A DNA stretch of 43,311 bases from Gammaproteobacteria bacterium. Its GTDB lineage: Bacteria > Pseudomonadota > Gammaproteobacteria > Ga0077536. The notes under the pieces are model-generated. The model ran no database searches. It was not told the DNA's origin and saw only the letters and a list, made by a program, of their open reading frames with translations. The stretch covers positions 1-43,311 of the forward strand of contig JACQWY010000042.1 in the NCBI GenBank assembly GCA_016209015.1. Direction: 5' to 3'. The position numbers and the translations under genes were made by a program. This document shows, piece by piece, positions 1-7,170 of this stretch; positions within the stretch are counted from its first letter, which is position 1; each line of letters begins with the position of its first letter.

Positions 1-14
1 CGAATGACCCGGCA

Positions 15-50
15 GTTCGGAGAAGACCTTTTTTTGGTTCTCCTCCGAAC
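15..50. repeat. Hairpin with T-rich loop
   Basis: The arms starting GTTCGGAG and ending CTCCGAAC pair almost perfectly around a run of seven T. It may be the terminator of a gene left of the window, or part of the repeat mosaic that follows. A related stretch recurs at 287-311. Confidence 0.55.
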
Positions 51-92
51 TCCGGGACGGTTCCTCGGTACAGCGCGGCGCGTATTTCCCAC

Positions 93-263
93 GTGTCGCC
101 CTCGCGCAGGCGAGGGCCCAGTCGTTCAGCCTCGGCGCCGTGGTCGAACCGCGGGGCCGGCGTAGAAAGCGAGCGCGGTGCGGAACGGAGCGCTCGACAG
201 TCCGGAGTTCACGGCGCGTGCCGTGGGTCACCGACTGGGCCCTCGCCTGCGCGAGGGCGACGA
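93..263. repeat. Inverted pair of REP-like elements (BIME 1)
   Basis: A 29-base sequence at 96-124 recurs perfectly inverted at 232-260. Each copy is itself a small hairpin (CCCTCGC / GCGAGGG) followed by GCCCAGTCG, and the CCAGTC tails face each other. The elements at 26428-26594 and 37664-37822 have the same plan with a CCCGGC / GCCGGG stem, so stem bases changed on both sides. Non-coding; REP/BIME-type repeat by analogy. Confidence 0.7.
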
Positions 264-511
264 AGATCAGCCGAGGCGGAATGCGTCGAATGACTCGGCA
301 GGCTGGAGAAGAACCGTCCCCTTTTCCGATTCCTCGAACACGAGTCCGTCGCGCCAGGAAATAAATCCGTCACCTTTTCCCCCACAGTTGACGGGCCGCC
401 CCGCCTTGACTTCCCCCCCTCTATTCGTAAGGCTCCGGTTCCACCTGCGGGCGCCGGGGCCGGCTGTGGCGCGCAGACCCGATAGAAGAACGAACGAGGG
501 GAGGTTTCGTC

Positions 512-2200
512 ATGGCCGGAATCCTGTCGAAGGAACACATCGTCGCGCCTCCGGGCTTCAACCGCTGGCTCATCGCGCCGGCGGCACTCGGCATCCATCT
601 CTGCATCGGCTCGGTGTACGCCTGGAGCCTGTTCAACCCGGCGCTCGTGAAGCGCGTCGGCGTCGTCACCGCGAGCGCGGACGACTGGACGCTGAAGAGC
701 GTGGTGTGGGTGTTCACGGTCGCGATCGTCTTCCTGGGACTGTCGGCGGCGGTCGCCGGCAAATGGCTCGAGCAGGTCGGGCCGCGCATGGTCGGTGTCG
801 TCGCGACGGCCTGCTGGAGCGGCGGCTTCCTGCTCGGCGGCATCGGCATCCTCGCGGGCCAGCTCTGGCTGCTCTACCTCGGCTACGGCGTCATCGGCGG
901 CTGCGGGCTCGGGCTGGGCTACGTCTCGCCGGTCAGCACGCTCATCCGCTGGTTCCCGGATCGCCGCGGCATGGCGGCCGGCATCGCCATCATGGGCTTC
1001 GGCGGCGGCGCGATGATCGCCCAGCCGCTGATCGAAGGTTTCCTCAAGTTCTACTACCGTGCTCCGGAATACCTCGGCAAGCTCGCCGACGTCACGCTCG
1101 TCACGCAGCAGGGCCGGCGCTTCGCGGACGTCGCGGGCCGGCACGTCGAAGTCGTCGTCGTCAGCGCGAAGGAAATCGCGGGCATGATCGTGCCGGGACC
1201 GGAGGGCGTGTACGTCGTCGGCGGCGGCACGGTCGGGATCTGGCAGACGTTCTTCACGCTGGGTGCGATCTATCTCGGCGTGATGCTCGCGGCCTCGTTC
1301 GCCTATCGCGTGCCGCCGGCCGGCTGGCATCCGCCGGGCTGGGTCGCGCCGGACGCGAACGACCCGCGCCTGAAGATGATCACGCGCCGCCACGTGCACA
1401 TCGATCAGGCCTTGAAGACGCCGCAGTTCTACCAGCTCTGGATCGTGCTCTGCTTCAACGTCACCGCCGGCATCGGCATGATCGCGGTCGCGAAGACGAT
1501 GATGACGGAGATCTTCGGCACGACCCTGCCGTCGATCGTCACCGTGAAGTTCGCGGCGACCTACGTGCTCATGATCAGCCTCTTCAACATGATCGGACGC
1601 TTCCTGTGGGCGAGCGCCTCGGATCACCTCGGGCGCAAGACGACGTACTTCATCTTCTTCGGGCTCGGCATCCTGCTCTACTGCTCGATCCCCTACTACG
1701 CGCAGCAGGTGACGGCGCACCCGGCGGTGGTCTGGCTCGTCGGCTTCTACGTCTCGACGATGATCATCTTCACGATGTACGGCGGCGGCTTCGCGACGAT
1801 CCCGGCCTATCTCGCCGACATCTTCGGCACGCCCTTCGTCGGCGGCATCCACGGCCGGCTGTTGACGGCGTGGAGCACGGCGGGCTGGCTCGGGCCGCTC
1901 GCGATCACGTCCCTGCGCGAGAATGCGGTGGCGGATGCCATCCACGGCCTCGTCGCGAAAATCGATCCCGTGAAATTCCAGGCGACGTTCGGAACGGGCG
2001 TCGATCAGCTCGACAAGCTCGTCGCGGCGAAGACGGTGACGATCGCGAAGCTCGTCGAGATCGCGCCCCCCGGCACCGTCGATCCGACGCCCGGCCTGTA
2101 CAATCAGACGATGTACCTCATGGCCGGCCTGCTCGCCGTCGCATTCGTCGCGAACGCGCTGATGCGGCCGGTCCACCCGAAACACTACGCAGACAATTGA
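512..2200 (+). CDS. OFA-family MFS transporter
   Basis: Predicted inner-membrane major facilitator carrier of 562 residues, resembling the oxalate/formate antiporter (OFA) family. The start is set by GAGGGGAGG a few bases upstream of the ATG. About twelve hydrophobic segments are visible. An MFS loop motif occurs near residues 147-165 (WFPDRRGMAAG) and a second copy in the C-terminal half (SDHLGRK). It is longer than the roughly 430 residues of OxlT-like proteins because of two hydrophilic insertions, about residues 180-240 and 455-530. The next gene begins 23 bases later and probably shares the transcript, so a small carboxylate or aromatic acid used by that enzyme is a reasonable substrate guess. 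The family call is firm; the substrate is unknown. Confidence 0.85.
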   Translation: MAGILSKEHIVAPPGFNRWLIAPAALGIHLCIGSVYAWSLFNPALVKRVGVVTASADDWTLKSVVWVFTVAIVFLGLSAAVAGKWLEQVGPRMVGVVATACWSGGFLLGGIGILAGQLWLLYLGYGVIGGCGLGLGYVSPVSTLIRWFPDRRGMAAGIAIMGFGGGAMIAQPLIEGFLKFYYRAPEYLGKLADVTLVTQQGRRFADVAGRHVEVVVVSAKEIAGMIVPGPEGVYVVGGGTVGIWQTFFTLGAIYLGVMLAASFAYRVPPAGWHPPGWVAPDANDPRLKMITRRHVHIDQALKTPQFYQLWIVLCFNVTAGIGMIAVAKTMMTEIFGTTLPSIVTVKFAATYVLMISLFNMIGRFLWASASDHLGRKTTYFIFFGLGILLYCSIPYYAQQVTAHPAVVWLVGFYVSTMIIFTMYGGGFATIPAYLADIFGTPFVGGIHGRLLTAWSTAGWLGPLAITSLRENAVADAIHGLVAKIDPVKFQATFGTGVDQLDKLVAAKTVTIAKLVEIAPPGTVDPTPGLYNQTMYLMAGLLAVAFVANALMRPVHPKHYADN

Positions 2201-2223
2201 TCCGTTGCCGCCGGAGAAGTCCG

Positions 2224-3756
2224 ATGCTGATGACGTCCGAGCATTACCGTGAATCCCTGCGCGCCTATTCGCCGCGCGTGTTCGTCGACGGCGAGCGGGT
2301 GGAGAGCGTGGCCGACGAGCCGCGCCTCGCGCCCGGCGTCAACGCGCTGGGCGTGACCTACGACTACGCGCTCGACGAGCGCCATGCCCGCGTCTCGCGC
2401 GCCGTTCAACAGGCTTCCGGCCGCGAGGTGAACCGCTTCCTCCACATCACGGAGACGACGGACGATCTGCTCGCGAAGCTCGAGTTCACGCGCCTCGTCT
2501 GCCAGGAGACGGGCTGCGCGATGCGCTATCTGACGAACGACGGGCTGAACGCGCTGTTCCAGCTCACGGCGCGACTCGACGCCGAGAAGCCCGGCGAATA
2601 CCACGCGCGGTTTCTGAACTATCTCGGCGAAGTCCAGGATCGCGATCTCACGGTCGGCATCGCGATGACGGATGCGAAGGGCGATCGCAGTCTCCGCCCG
2701 CACGAGCAGGTGAATCCCGATGCCTACGTGCACGTCGTCGCGCGGCGCGCGGACGGCATCGTGATCTCGGGGACGAAGGCCATCGTCACGGCCGCGCCCT
2801 ACTGCCACGGGCTGCTCGTGCTGCCGTGCCGGGCGATGACAGCGGCGGACGCCGACTTCGCGCTCGCCTGCGCCGTGCCCATCGATGCGCCGGGACTCAC
2901 CCTCGTCGCGCGGCCCGCGGGCCGGCCCGGGGAGTCGAAGGCGACGTTCAGCGGGCGCTACGGTCAGACGACGGCGGTATGCATGTTCGACAAGGTATTC
3001 GTGCCGTGGGAGCGCGTGTTCCTGTGCGGCGAGCACGCGCACTCGGAGTTCCTCACGCGATCCTATGCCACCCATCATCGTCACAGTTGCATCGGTGCGC
3101 GCGCGGGCTTCGGCGATCTCTTGATCGGCGCCGGCGCGCTGATGGTGAAGGCGAACGGGCTCTGCCTCGATCGCCATGGGCATCTGCGCGAATCGCTCGT
3201 CGAGCTCATCAAGATCGTCGAGGGCTTCTACGCCTGCGGCATCGCCTCCTCCGTCTTCGCGACGCAGGACCCGGCCGGCAACGTCGAGCCCGAAGGCGTC
3301 TACGCGAACATCGGCAAGCTGCTGCTCGCCACACAGATCTACGACATGCACCGGCTCGCGCACACGGTGTCGGGCGGGCTCATCGTCGCACTACCGAATC
3401 CCGAGGAGGATCACAATCCGGAGACGAAGGCCGAGCTCGCCGCGGTGCTCGGCGGCCGCCCCGACATTCCCTACGCGCAACGCATGCAGGTCGCGCGCTT
3501 CGTCGAGGATTTGACCGCCTCGTATGCCGGCGACTGGATGTCGGTCATCAGTCTCCATGGCGGCGGCTCCCCGGAAGCCATGAAGCGCGAGATCCACCGC
3601 CGCTATCCCATCCCCGAACGCGAGGCACTCGTCACGCGGCTCATGGAGCGCGGCCTCCTCGCCGATGGCGCGAAAGCGCTCACCGCACAGCCGGGGCAGT
3701 GCTGCGACACCGGATGCCAGACGCCGGAAGTGCAGCGCATCCAAGGTCCGCGCTGA
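2224..3756 (+). CDS. HpaB / 4-hydroxybutyryl-CoA dehydratase superfamily protein
   Basis: 510-residue flavoprotein-type enzyme related to 4-hydroxyphenylacetate 3-monooxygenase (HpaB) and 4-hydroxybutyryl-CoA dehydratase (AbfD). The N-terminus (MLMTSEHYRESLR) and the segment AMTDAKGDRSL near 147-157 are strikingly AbfD-like. Recalled against Clostridium AbfD, only two of four [4Fe-4S] ligands appear kept: C98 and H285. The second cysteine aligns with Y102 and the last with A292, and the residues after HHRHS also differ. It is therefore probably not a working AbfD-type dehydratase; a flavin-dependent monooxygenase or a new activity is likelier. No flavin reductase gene is adjacent. GGAGAAG supports the start. 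The C-terminus carries a cysteine cluster (CCDTGC). It follows the OFA transporter and is probably co-transcribed. Confidence 0.75.
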   Translation: MLMTSEHYRESLRAYSPRVFVDGERVESVADEPRLAPGVNALGVTYDYALDERHARVSRAVQQASGREVNRFLHITETTDDLLAKLEFTRLVCQETGCAMRYLTNDGLNALFQLTARLDAEKPGEYHARFLNYLGEVQDRDLTVGIAMTDAKGDRSLRPHEQVNPDAYVHVVARRADGIVISGTKAIVTAAPYCHGLLVLPCRAMTAADADFALACAVPIDAPGLTLVARPAGRPGESKATFSGRYGQTTAVCMFDKVFVPWERVFLCGEHAHSEFLTRSYATHHRHSCIGARAGFGDLLIGAGALMVKANGLCLDRHGHLRESLVELIKIVEGFYACGIASSVFATQDPAGNVEPEGVYANIGKLLLATQIYDMHRLAHTVSGGLIVALPNPEEDHNPETKAELAAVLGGRPDIPYAQRMQVARFVEDLTASYAGDWMSVISLHGGGSPEAMKREIHRRYPIPEREALVTRLMERGLLADGAKALTAQPGQCCDTGCQTPEVQRIQGPR

Positions 3757-3760
3757 CGCA

Positions 3761-3917
3761 CTTATCCACCGGGGTCGGAGGGACTTTTCCGCTTCTATCC
3801 ACCGGGGTCGGAGGGACTTTTCCGCTTCGGGGTCTGACCCCGGTGCATGAGTCGCCACTTATCCACCGGGGTCGGAGGGGCTTTTCCGCTTCGGGGTCTG
3901 ACCCCGGTGGATAAGTG
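3761..3917. repeat. Tandem/palindromic GGGGTC repeat cluster
   Basis: Three copies of a unit of about 34 bases (TATCCACCGGGGTCGGAGG...CTTTTCCGCTTC) begin at about 3761, 3796 and 3858. The last unit is closed by an inverted copy of its beginning, so 3858-3917 forms a long hairpin with arms CTTATCCACCGGGGTC and GACCCCGGTGGATAAG. It lies between the ends of two convergent genes and could act as a bidirectional terminator. Not a CRISPR: no regular spacers. Confidence 0.75.
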
Positions 3918-3925
3918 GGGGAGCA

Positions 3926-4816
3926 TCACTTCTCCGCCTTGTTCATGAGCAGCAGGCCGCCGATCACGAGCGCGCCGCCCGCGAGCAGCGCCTCGCTCGG
4001 CACTTCGCCGAGGAAGAGCCAGGACAGCACCACCCCGAACACCGGCATGAGGTTCAGATACGCGGCCGTCGTGATCGCGCCGAGCTCGTTCACACCCTGG
4101 TAGTACCAGAGGAAACCGAGCGCGGAATTCAGGAGGCCGAGGAAACCGATCATCGCCCAGGCGTGCACGTCGACCGCGATCGCGGGCAGCGCGGCGGCGT
4201 CGTGCCAGACGAAGGGCACGAGCATGGCCGTGCCGACGAGCGTCGAATAGTAGGTGACGTAGAGCGGTGAGACTTCGTCGAGCAGCGGGCGGCCGAGGAT
4301 GGAGTAGAGCGCCCAGGCGAGTGCGGCACCGAGAAACATGATCTCGCCGCGCCCGACCGCGCCCTGGAACACCTCCAGCACGTGTCCTTCCGTGATCACG
4401 AGCGCCGTGCCGACGAAGCCGAGCGCGATGCCGACGAGCGCCTGCGGCCGGGTCCGGCGGCGCAGGATCACGATGTCGATCAGTGCGACCATCAACGAAA
4501 TCGAGGCAAGGATCAGCGTCGCGCGGTTCGCGGGCGTGTACTCGGCGCCCATGAACATGAGCACGTTGTGCATGCACACGCCGGTCAGTCCGAGTATCGC
4601 GAGCCGGCCGACATGACGGAGCCGGAAGCTGGGCACGGGCGCCCCGCGCCCCGCGTGCATGAACAGCCACAGGAACGCGCTCGCGACGATGAAGCGGCCG
4701 AGCGCGAACGCATACGGCGCATGATAGTCCGCGAGCATGCGGCCGAAGATCGGGCTCATCGCCCAGAACGCGGGCGCGATGACGAGCTTGAGATGGATCG
4801 CCGTGCGGCTGGTCAT
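3926..4816 (-). CDS. EamA/DMT-family transporter
   Basis: Inner-membrane protein of 296 residues from the drug/metabolite transporter superfamily, with two EamA repeats and about ten hydrophobic segments. The first repeat begins around LVIAPAFWAMSPIFGR; the second starts near residue 150 (MFLGAALAWALYSILGR). The ATG at 4816 gives the usual family length; the open frame runs 107 codons further up but that part is charged and shadows the divergent promoter region. It diverges from the LLM oxidoreductase gene with 187 bases between starts. Substrate cannot be read from sequence; amino acid or metabolite efflux is typical of the family. Confidence 0.85.
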   Translation of the reverse strand: MTSRTAIHLKLVIAPAFWAMSPIFGRMLADYHAPYAFALGRFIVASAFLWLFMHAGRGAPVPSFRLRHVGRLAILGLTGVCMHNVLMFMGAEYTPANRATLILASISLMVALIDIVILRRRTRPQALVGIALGFVGTALVITEGHVLEVFQGAVGRGEIMFLGAALAWALYSILGRPLLDEVSPLYVTYYSTLVGTAMLVPFVWHDAAALPAIAVDVHAWAMIGFLGLLNSALGFLWYYQGVNELGAITTAAYLNLMPVFGVVLSWLFLGEVPSEALLAGGALVIGGLLLMNKAEK

Positions 4817-5003
4817 GGCGCGCACGCTCCGGCGCCGCGCCGCGCGGCGGTCGAAGATTCGGACATGGGGGTACCTCGCTGGTGACGCGAGACTATAGCC
4901 GATCGGGTGCATGGGCAGGCGGCCGCGCATGAGGCAGAATCCGGAAGCGGCACCGTGACCACGCGCCGCATCGCAATACGGCAGCGCAGAGGAGCGGGTT
5001 TCG

Positions 5004-5849
5004 ATGATTCGATGCGGCGTTTCGATCTTTCTCACCGACGACTCCATCGGTCCCGCCGACGTCGCGCGCGCCGTCGAGGAGCGCGGTCTCGATTCAATCT
5101 TCGTGCCCGAGCACACCCATATCCCGACGAGTCGCAAGACGCCCTGGGCCGGCGGTCCCGAATTGCCGAAGCACTACATCCGCACGCTCGATCCCTTCGT
5201 CGCGCTCGGCGTCGCGGCCGCCGTGACGAGCCGGATCACGCTCGCGACGGGGGTGACCCTCGTCCCGGAGCGCGATCCCATCGTGCTCGCGAAAGAAGTG
5301 GCGACACTCGATCACGTCTCGAACGGCCGGGTCATCCTCGGCGTCGGCGCCGGCTGGAACCGCGAGGAGATGGAGAACCACGGCGTCGAGTTCGGCGCCC
5401 GCTGGAAGATCACCCGCGAGCGCGTGCTCGCGATGAAGACGATCTGGCGCGAGGAGGCGGCGGAGTTCCACGGCGAGTACGTGGATTTCGATCCGATCTG
5501 GTCCTGGCCGAAGCCCGTACAGGCCGGCGGCCCGCCGGTGTGGCTCGGCTCGAAATCACGCTGGGTGCCCGATCGCGTCGCGGACTACGGCGACGGCTGG
5601 ATCCCGATACACGGTCGCGACGGTGAGGCCGCCATCGGGCAGCTACGGGAGGCCTGCGCGCGACGCGGCCGCGACTTCGACGATATCACGCTCGGCGTGT
5701 TCGGCTGTCCGCCGAAAGAGGAAGAAGCGCGGACCCTCATCGCTCAGGGTTATCGCCACCTCGTCTTCCTCCTGCCGTCGGCCGGGCGCGACACGGTATT
5801 GCCGAAGCTCGATCGCCTCGCGGCGCTCGCGGCGCGCTTGCGCGACTGA
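5004..5849 (+). CDS. LLM-class flavin/F420-type oxidoreductase
   Basis: 281-residue TIM-barrel oxidoreductase of the luciferase-like monooxygenase superfamily, of the type annotated as TIGR03619 F420-dependent enzymes. Visible hallmarks are the N-terminal ARAVEERGLDSIFVPEH, the family signature GVGAGWNREEMENHG near residues 112-126, and PPVWLGSKS followed by ADYGDGWIPI. The cofactor (F420 or FMN) cannot be decided from sequence, and no F420 biosynthesis genes are in the window. The next gene downstream has its own sigma-28-like promoter, so this gene probably stands alone. Confidence 0.8.
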   Translation: MIRCGVSIFLTDDSIGPADVARAVEERGLDSIFVPEHTHIPTSRKTPWAGGPELPKHYIRTLDPFVALGVAAAVTSRITLATGVTLVPERDPIVLAKEVATLDHVSNGRVILGVGAGWNREEMENHGVEFGARWKITRERVLAMKTIWREEAAEFHGEYVDFDPIWSWPKPVQAGGPPVWLGSKSRWVPDRVADYGDGWIPIHGRDGEAAIGQLREACARRGRDFDDITLGVFGCPPKEEEARTLIAQGYRHLVFLLPSAGRDTVLPKLDRLAALAARLRD

Positions 5850-5906
5850 GCCCGCCCGGCTCCTGGCTCGTCACGCGAGCTTCGCGCCGCTAAGCCGCGT
5901 CCTGTC

Positions 5907-5933
5907 TAAAGTTTAATTTCCGGCCGCCGCCAA
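5907..5933 (+). promoter_or_regulatory. Sigma-28 (FliA)-type promoter upstream of the histidine kinase
   Basis: TAAAGTTT (5907-5914), an 11-base spacer, then GCCGCCAA (5926-5933). The consensus is TAAAGTTT-N11-GCCGATAA, so all eight -35 bases and six of eight -10 bases match. The kinase start codon lies 55 bases downstream. Confidence 0.7.
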
Positions 5934-5988
5934 AATCTCGCACGGCGCGCAAGGTGCCGCCGCGCACATCGCGACCGCAGAGGCGAGT

Positions 5989-7155
5989 ATGTCCCCATAC
6001 GAAGGCCTGGAAGCCGACCGGGAGCACAGCGAGATCGCCGCGCCGCGCGGCACGCTGTCCGCCCGTGCGCTGTTCGACGCCCTCGCCGACGCGGCGTTCG
6101 TGTTCACGCCCGCGGGCATCATCCAGGCCTGCAATTTCGCCGCCGAGCGCATCTTCGGCCATTCCGCGAACGAACTGGTCGGGCGCAGCATGTGCCTCCT
6201 GTTCGCGGACGGCGACGCCGAGAGTTTCCTCTATCAGCTCCAGAACGATCTGCACGCGCACCAGACCCATTACACGGGCACGCCGCGCGAGCTGCGCGGC
6301 CGGCGCAAGACGGGCGAGACGTTCGCGCTGGAAATCACGGTGACGACGCTCCGCGATCCCGACGGCGAGCGCCTGCTCGGCATCGCGCGCGACATCACCG
6401 AAAGGCATGCGGCCCAGGAGCAGATCCGCGCTCAGAACGCGCGACTGCAACGTGCCAACCAGGAGCTCGAGCAGTTCACCTACGTCGCCTCGCACGACCT
6501 GCAGGAACCCTTGCGCATGGTCTCGAGCTTCACGGAGCTCTTCGCGCGACGCTATCAGGGCATCATCGACGACACCGGCCGCGAATTCATCGGCTACGCG
6601 CTCGACGGCGCAAAGCGCATGAAGCTGCTCATCAACGATCTCCTCGAGTACTCGCGTCTGAGCCACGACACGGGCGTCCATTCCAAGATCGACGCGAACC
6701 GGGTCTGCGACGATGCGCTGAAGACGCTCGCGCTCGCCGTGCGCGACAGCGGCGCCGAAGTCGAGGTCGGCAAACTGCCGGCGATCACGGGGCACCGCGC
6801 CCAGCTCCGCGTGCTGTTCCATCAGCTCATCGGCAATGCCATCAAGTATCAGGCCGCCGATCGCCCGCCGCGCATCGAGGTCAATGCGCTGCGCGACGGC
6901 AACGCCTGGCACTTCAGGGTGAAGGACAACGGCATGGGCATCCCCGAGGAATTCCTGGGGAGGATCTTCCACATCTTCCATCGGCTGCATCGCGAACGCC
7001 GCTTCCCGGGAACGGGCGTCGGGCTCGCGATGTGCAAACGCATCGTCGAATTGCACGGCGGCACGATCTGGGCCGAATCCGTGCGCGGCGAGGGCTCGCT
7101 CTTCCACTTCACGCTCGCGGACCGCCCGCCACACGAACCCTTCTTCAGCGCCTGA
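5989..7155 (+). CDS. PAS-domain sensor histidine kinase
   Basis: Soluble sensor kinase of 388 residues with no membrane segment. A PAS domain occupies about 22-135 (LFDALADAAFVFTPAGIIQACN onwards in two parts), followed by a short coiled coil. The HisKA segment contains the phospho-acceptor histidine in YVASHDLQEPLRMV. The ATPase domain shows N box HQLIGNAIKY, G1 DNGMGIP and G2 GTGVGLAMCKRI. The dimerisation segment resembles those of phytochrome-like and multi-PAS kinases. It ends 15 bases before the converging hybrid kinase gene. No response regulator is adjacent on its strand. The sigma-28-like promoter at 5907 suggests co-expression with motility genes. Confidence 0.88.
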   Translation: MSPYEGLEADREHSEIAAPRGTLSARALFDALADAAFVFTPAGIIQACNFAAERIFGHSANELVGRSMCLLFADGDAESFLYQLQNDLHAHQTHYTGTPRELRGRRKTGETFALEITVTTLRDPDGERLLGIARDITERHAAQEQIRAQNARLQRANQELEQFTYVASHDLQEPLRMVSSFTELFARRYQGIIDDTGREFIGYALDGAKRMKLLINDLLEYSRLSHDTGVHSKIDANRVCDDALKTLALAVRDSGAEVEVGKLPAITGHRAQLRVLFHQLIGNAIKYQAADRPPRIEVNALRDGNAWHFRVKDNGMGIPEEFLGRIFHIFHRLHRERRFPGTGVGLAMCKRIVELHGGTIWAESVRGEGSLFHFTLADRPPHEPFFSA

Positions 7156-7170
7156 GCCGCGACGCGGGCC

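Larger units (their letters stand above)
1..511. other. Non-coding upstream region with hairpins and REP pair
   Basis: No credible gene is visible; the long open frames here are GC-rich shadows. It holds a hairpin (15-50), an inverted REP-like pair (93-127 and 229-263) and an imperfect direct repeat of about 25 bases (1-25 and 287-311). The last bases before 512 contain a strong ribosome binding site, GAGGGGAGG, for the transporter gene. I could not pick out a promoter with confidence. Confidence 0.6.

Noticed and set aside
178-2223. Long plus-strand frame running into the HpaB-like gene
   Set aside because: It is an out-of-frame shadow of the transporter gene; its Arg-rich translation is typical of GC-rich shadows.
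2224-3756. Direct call as 4-hydroxybutyryl-CoA dehydratase
   Set aside because: At least two cluster-ligand positions appear substituted, so the specific name is not supported.
3761-3917. Possible CRISPR array
   Set aside because: Only three unequal units, no regular spacers, and the units are palindromic hairpins; no cas genes.
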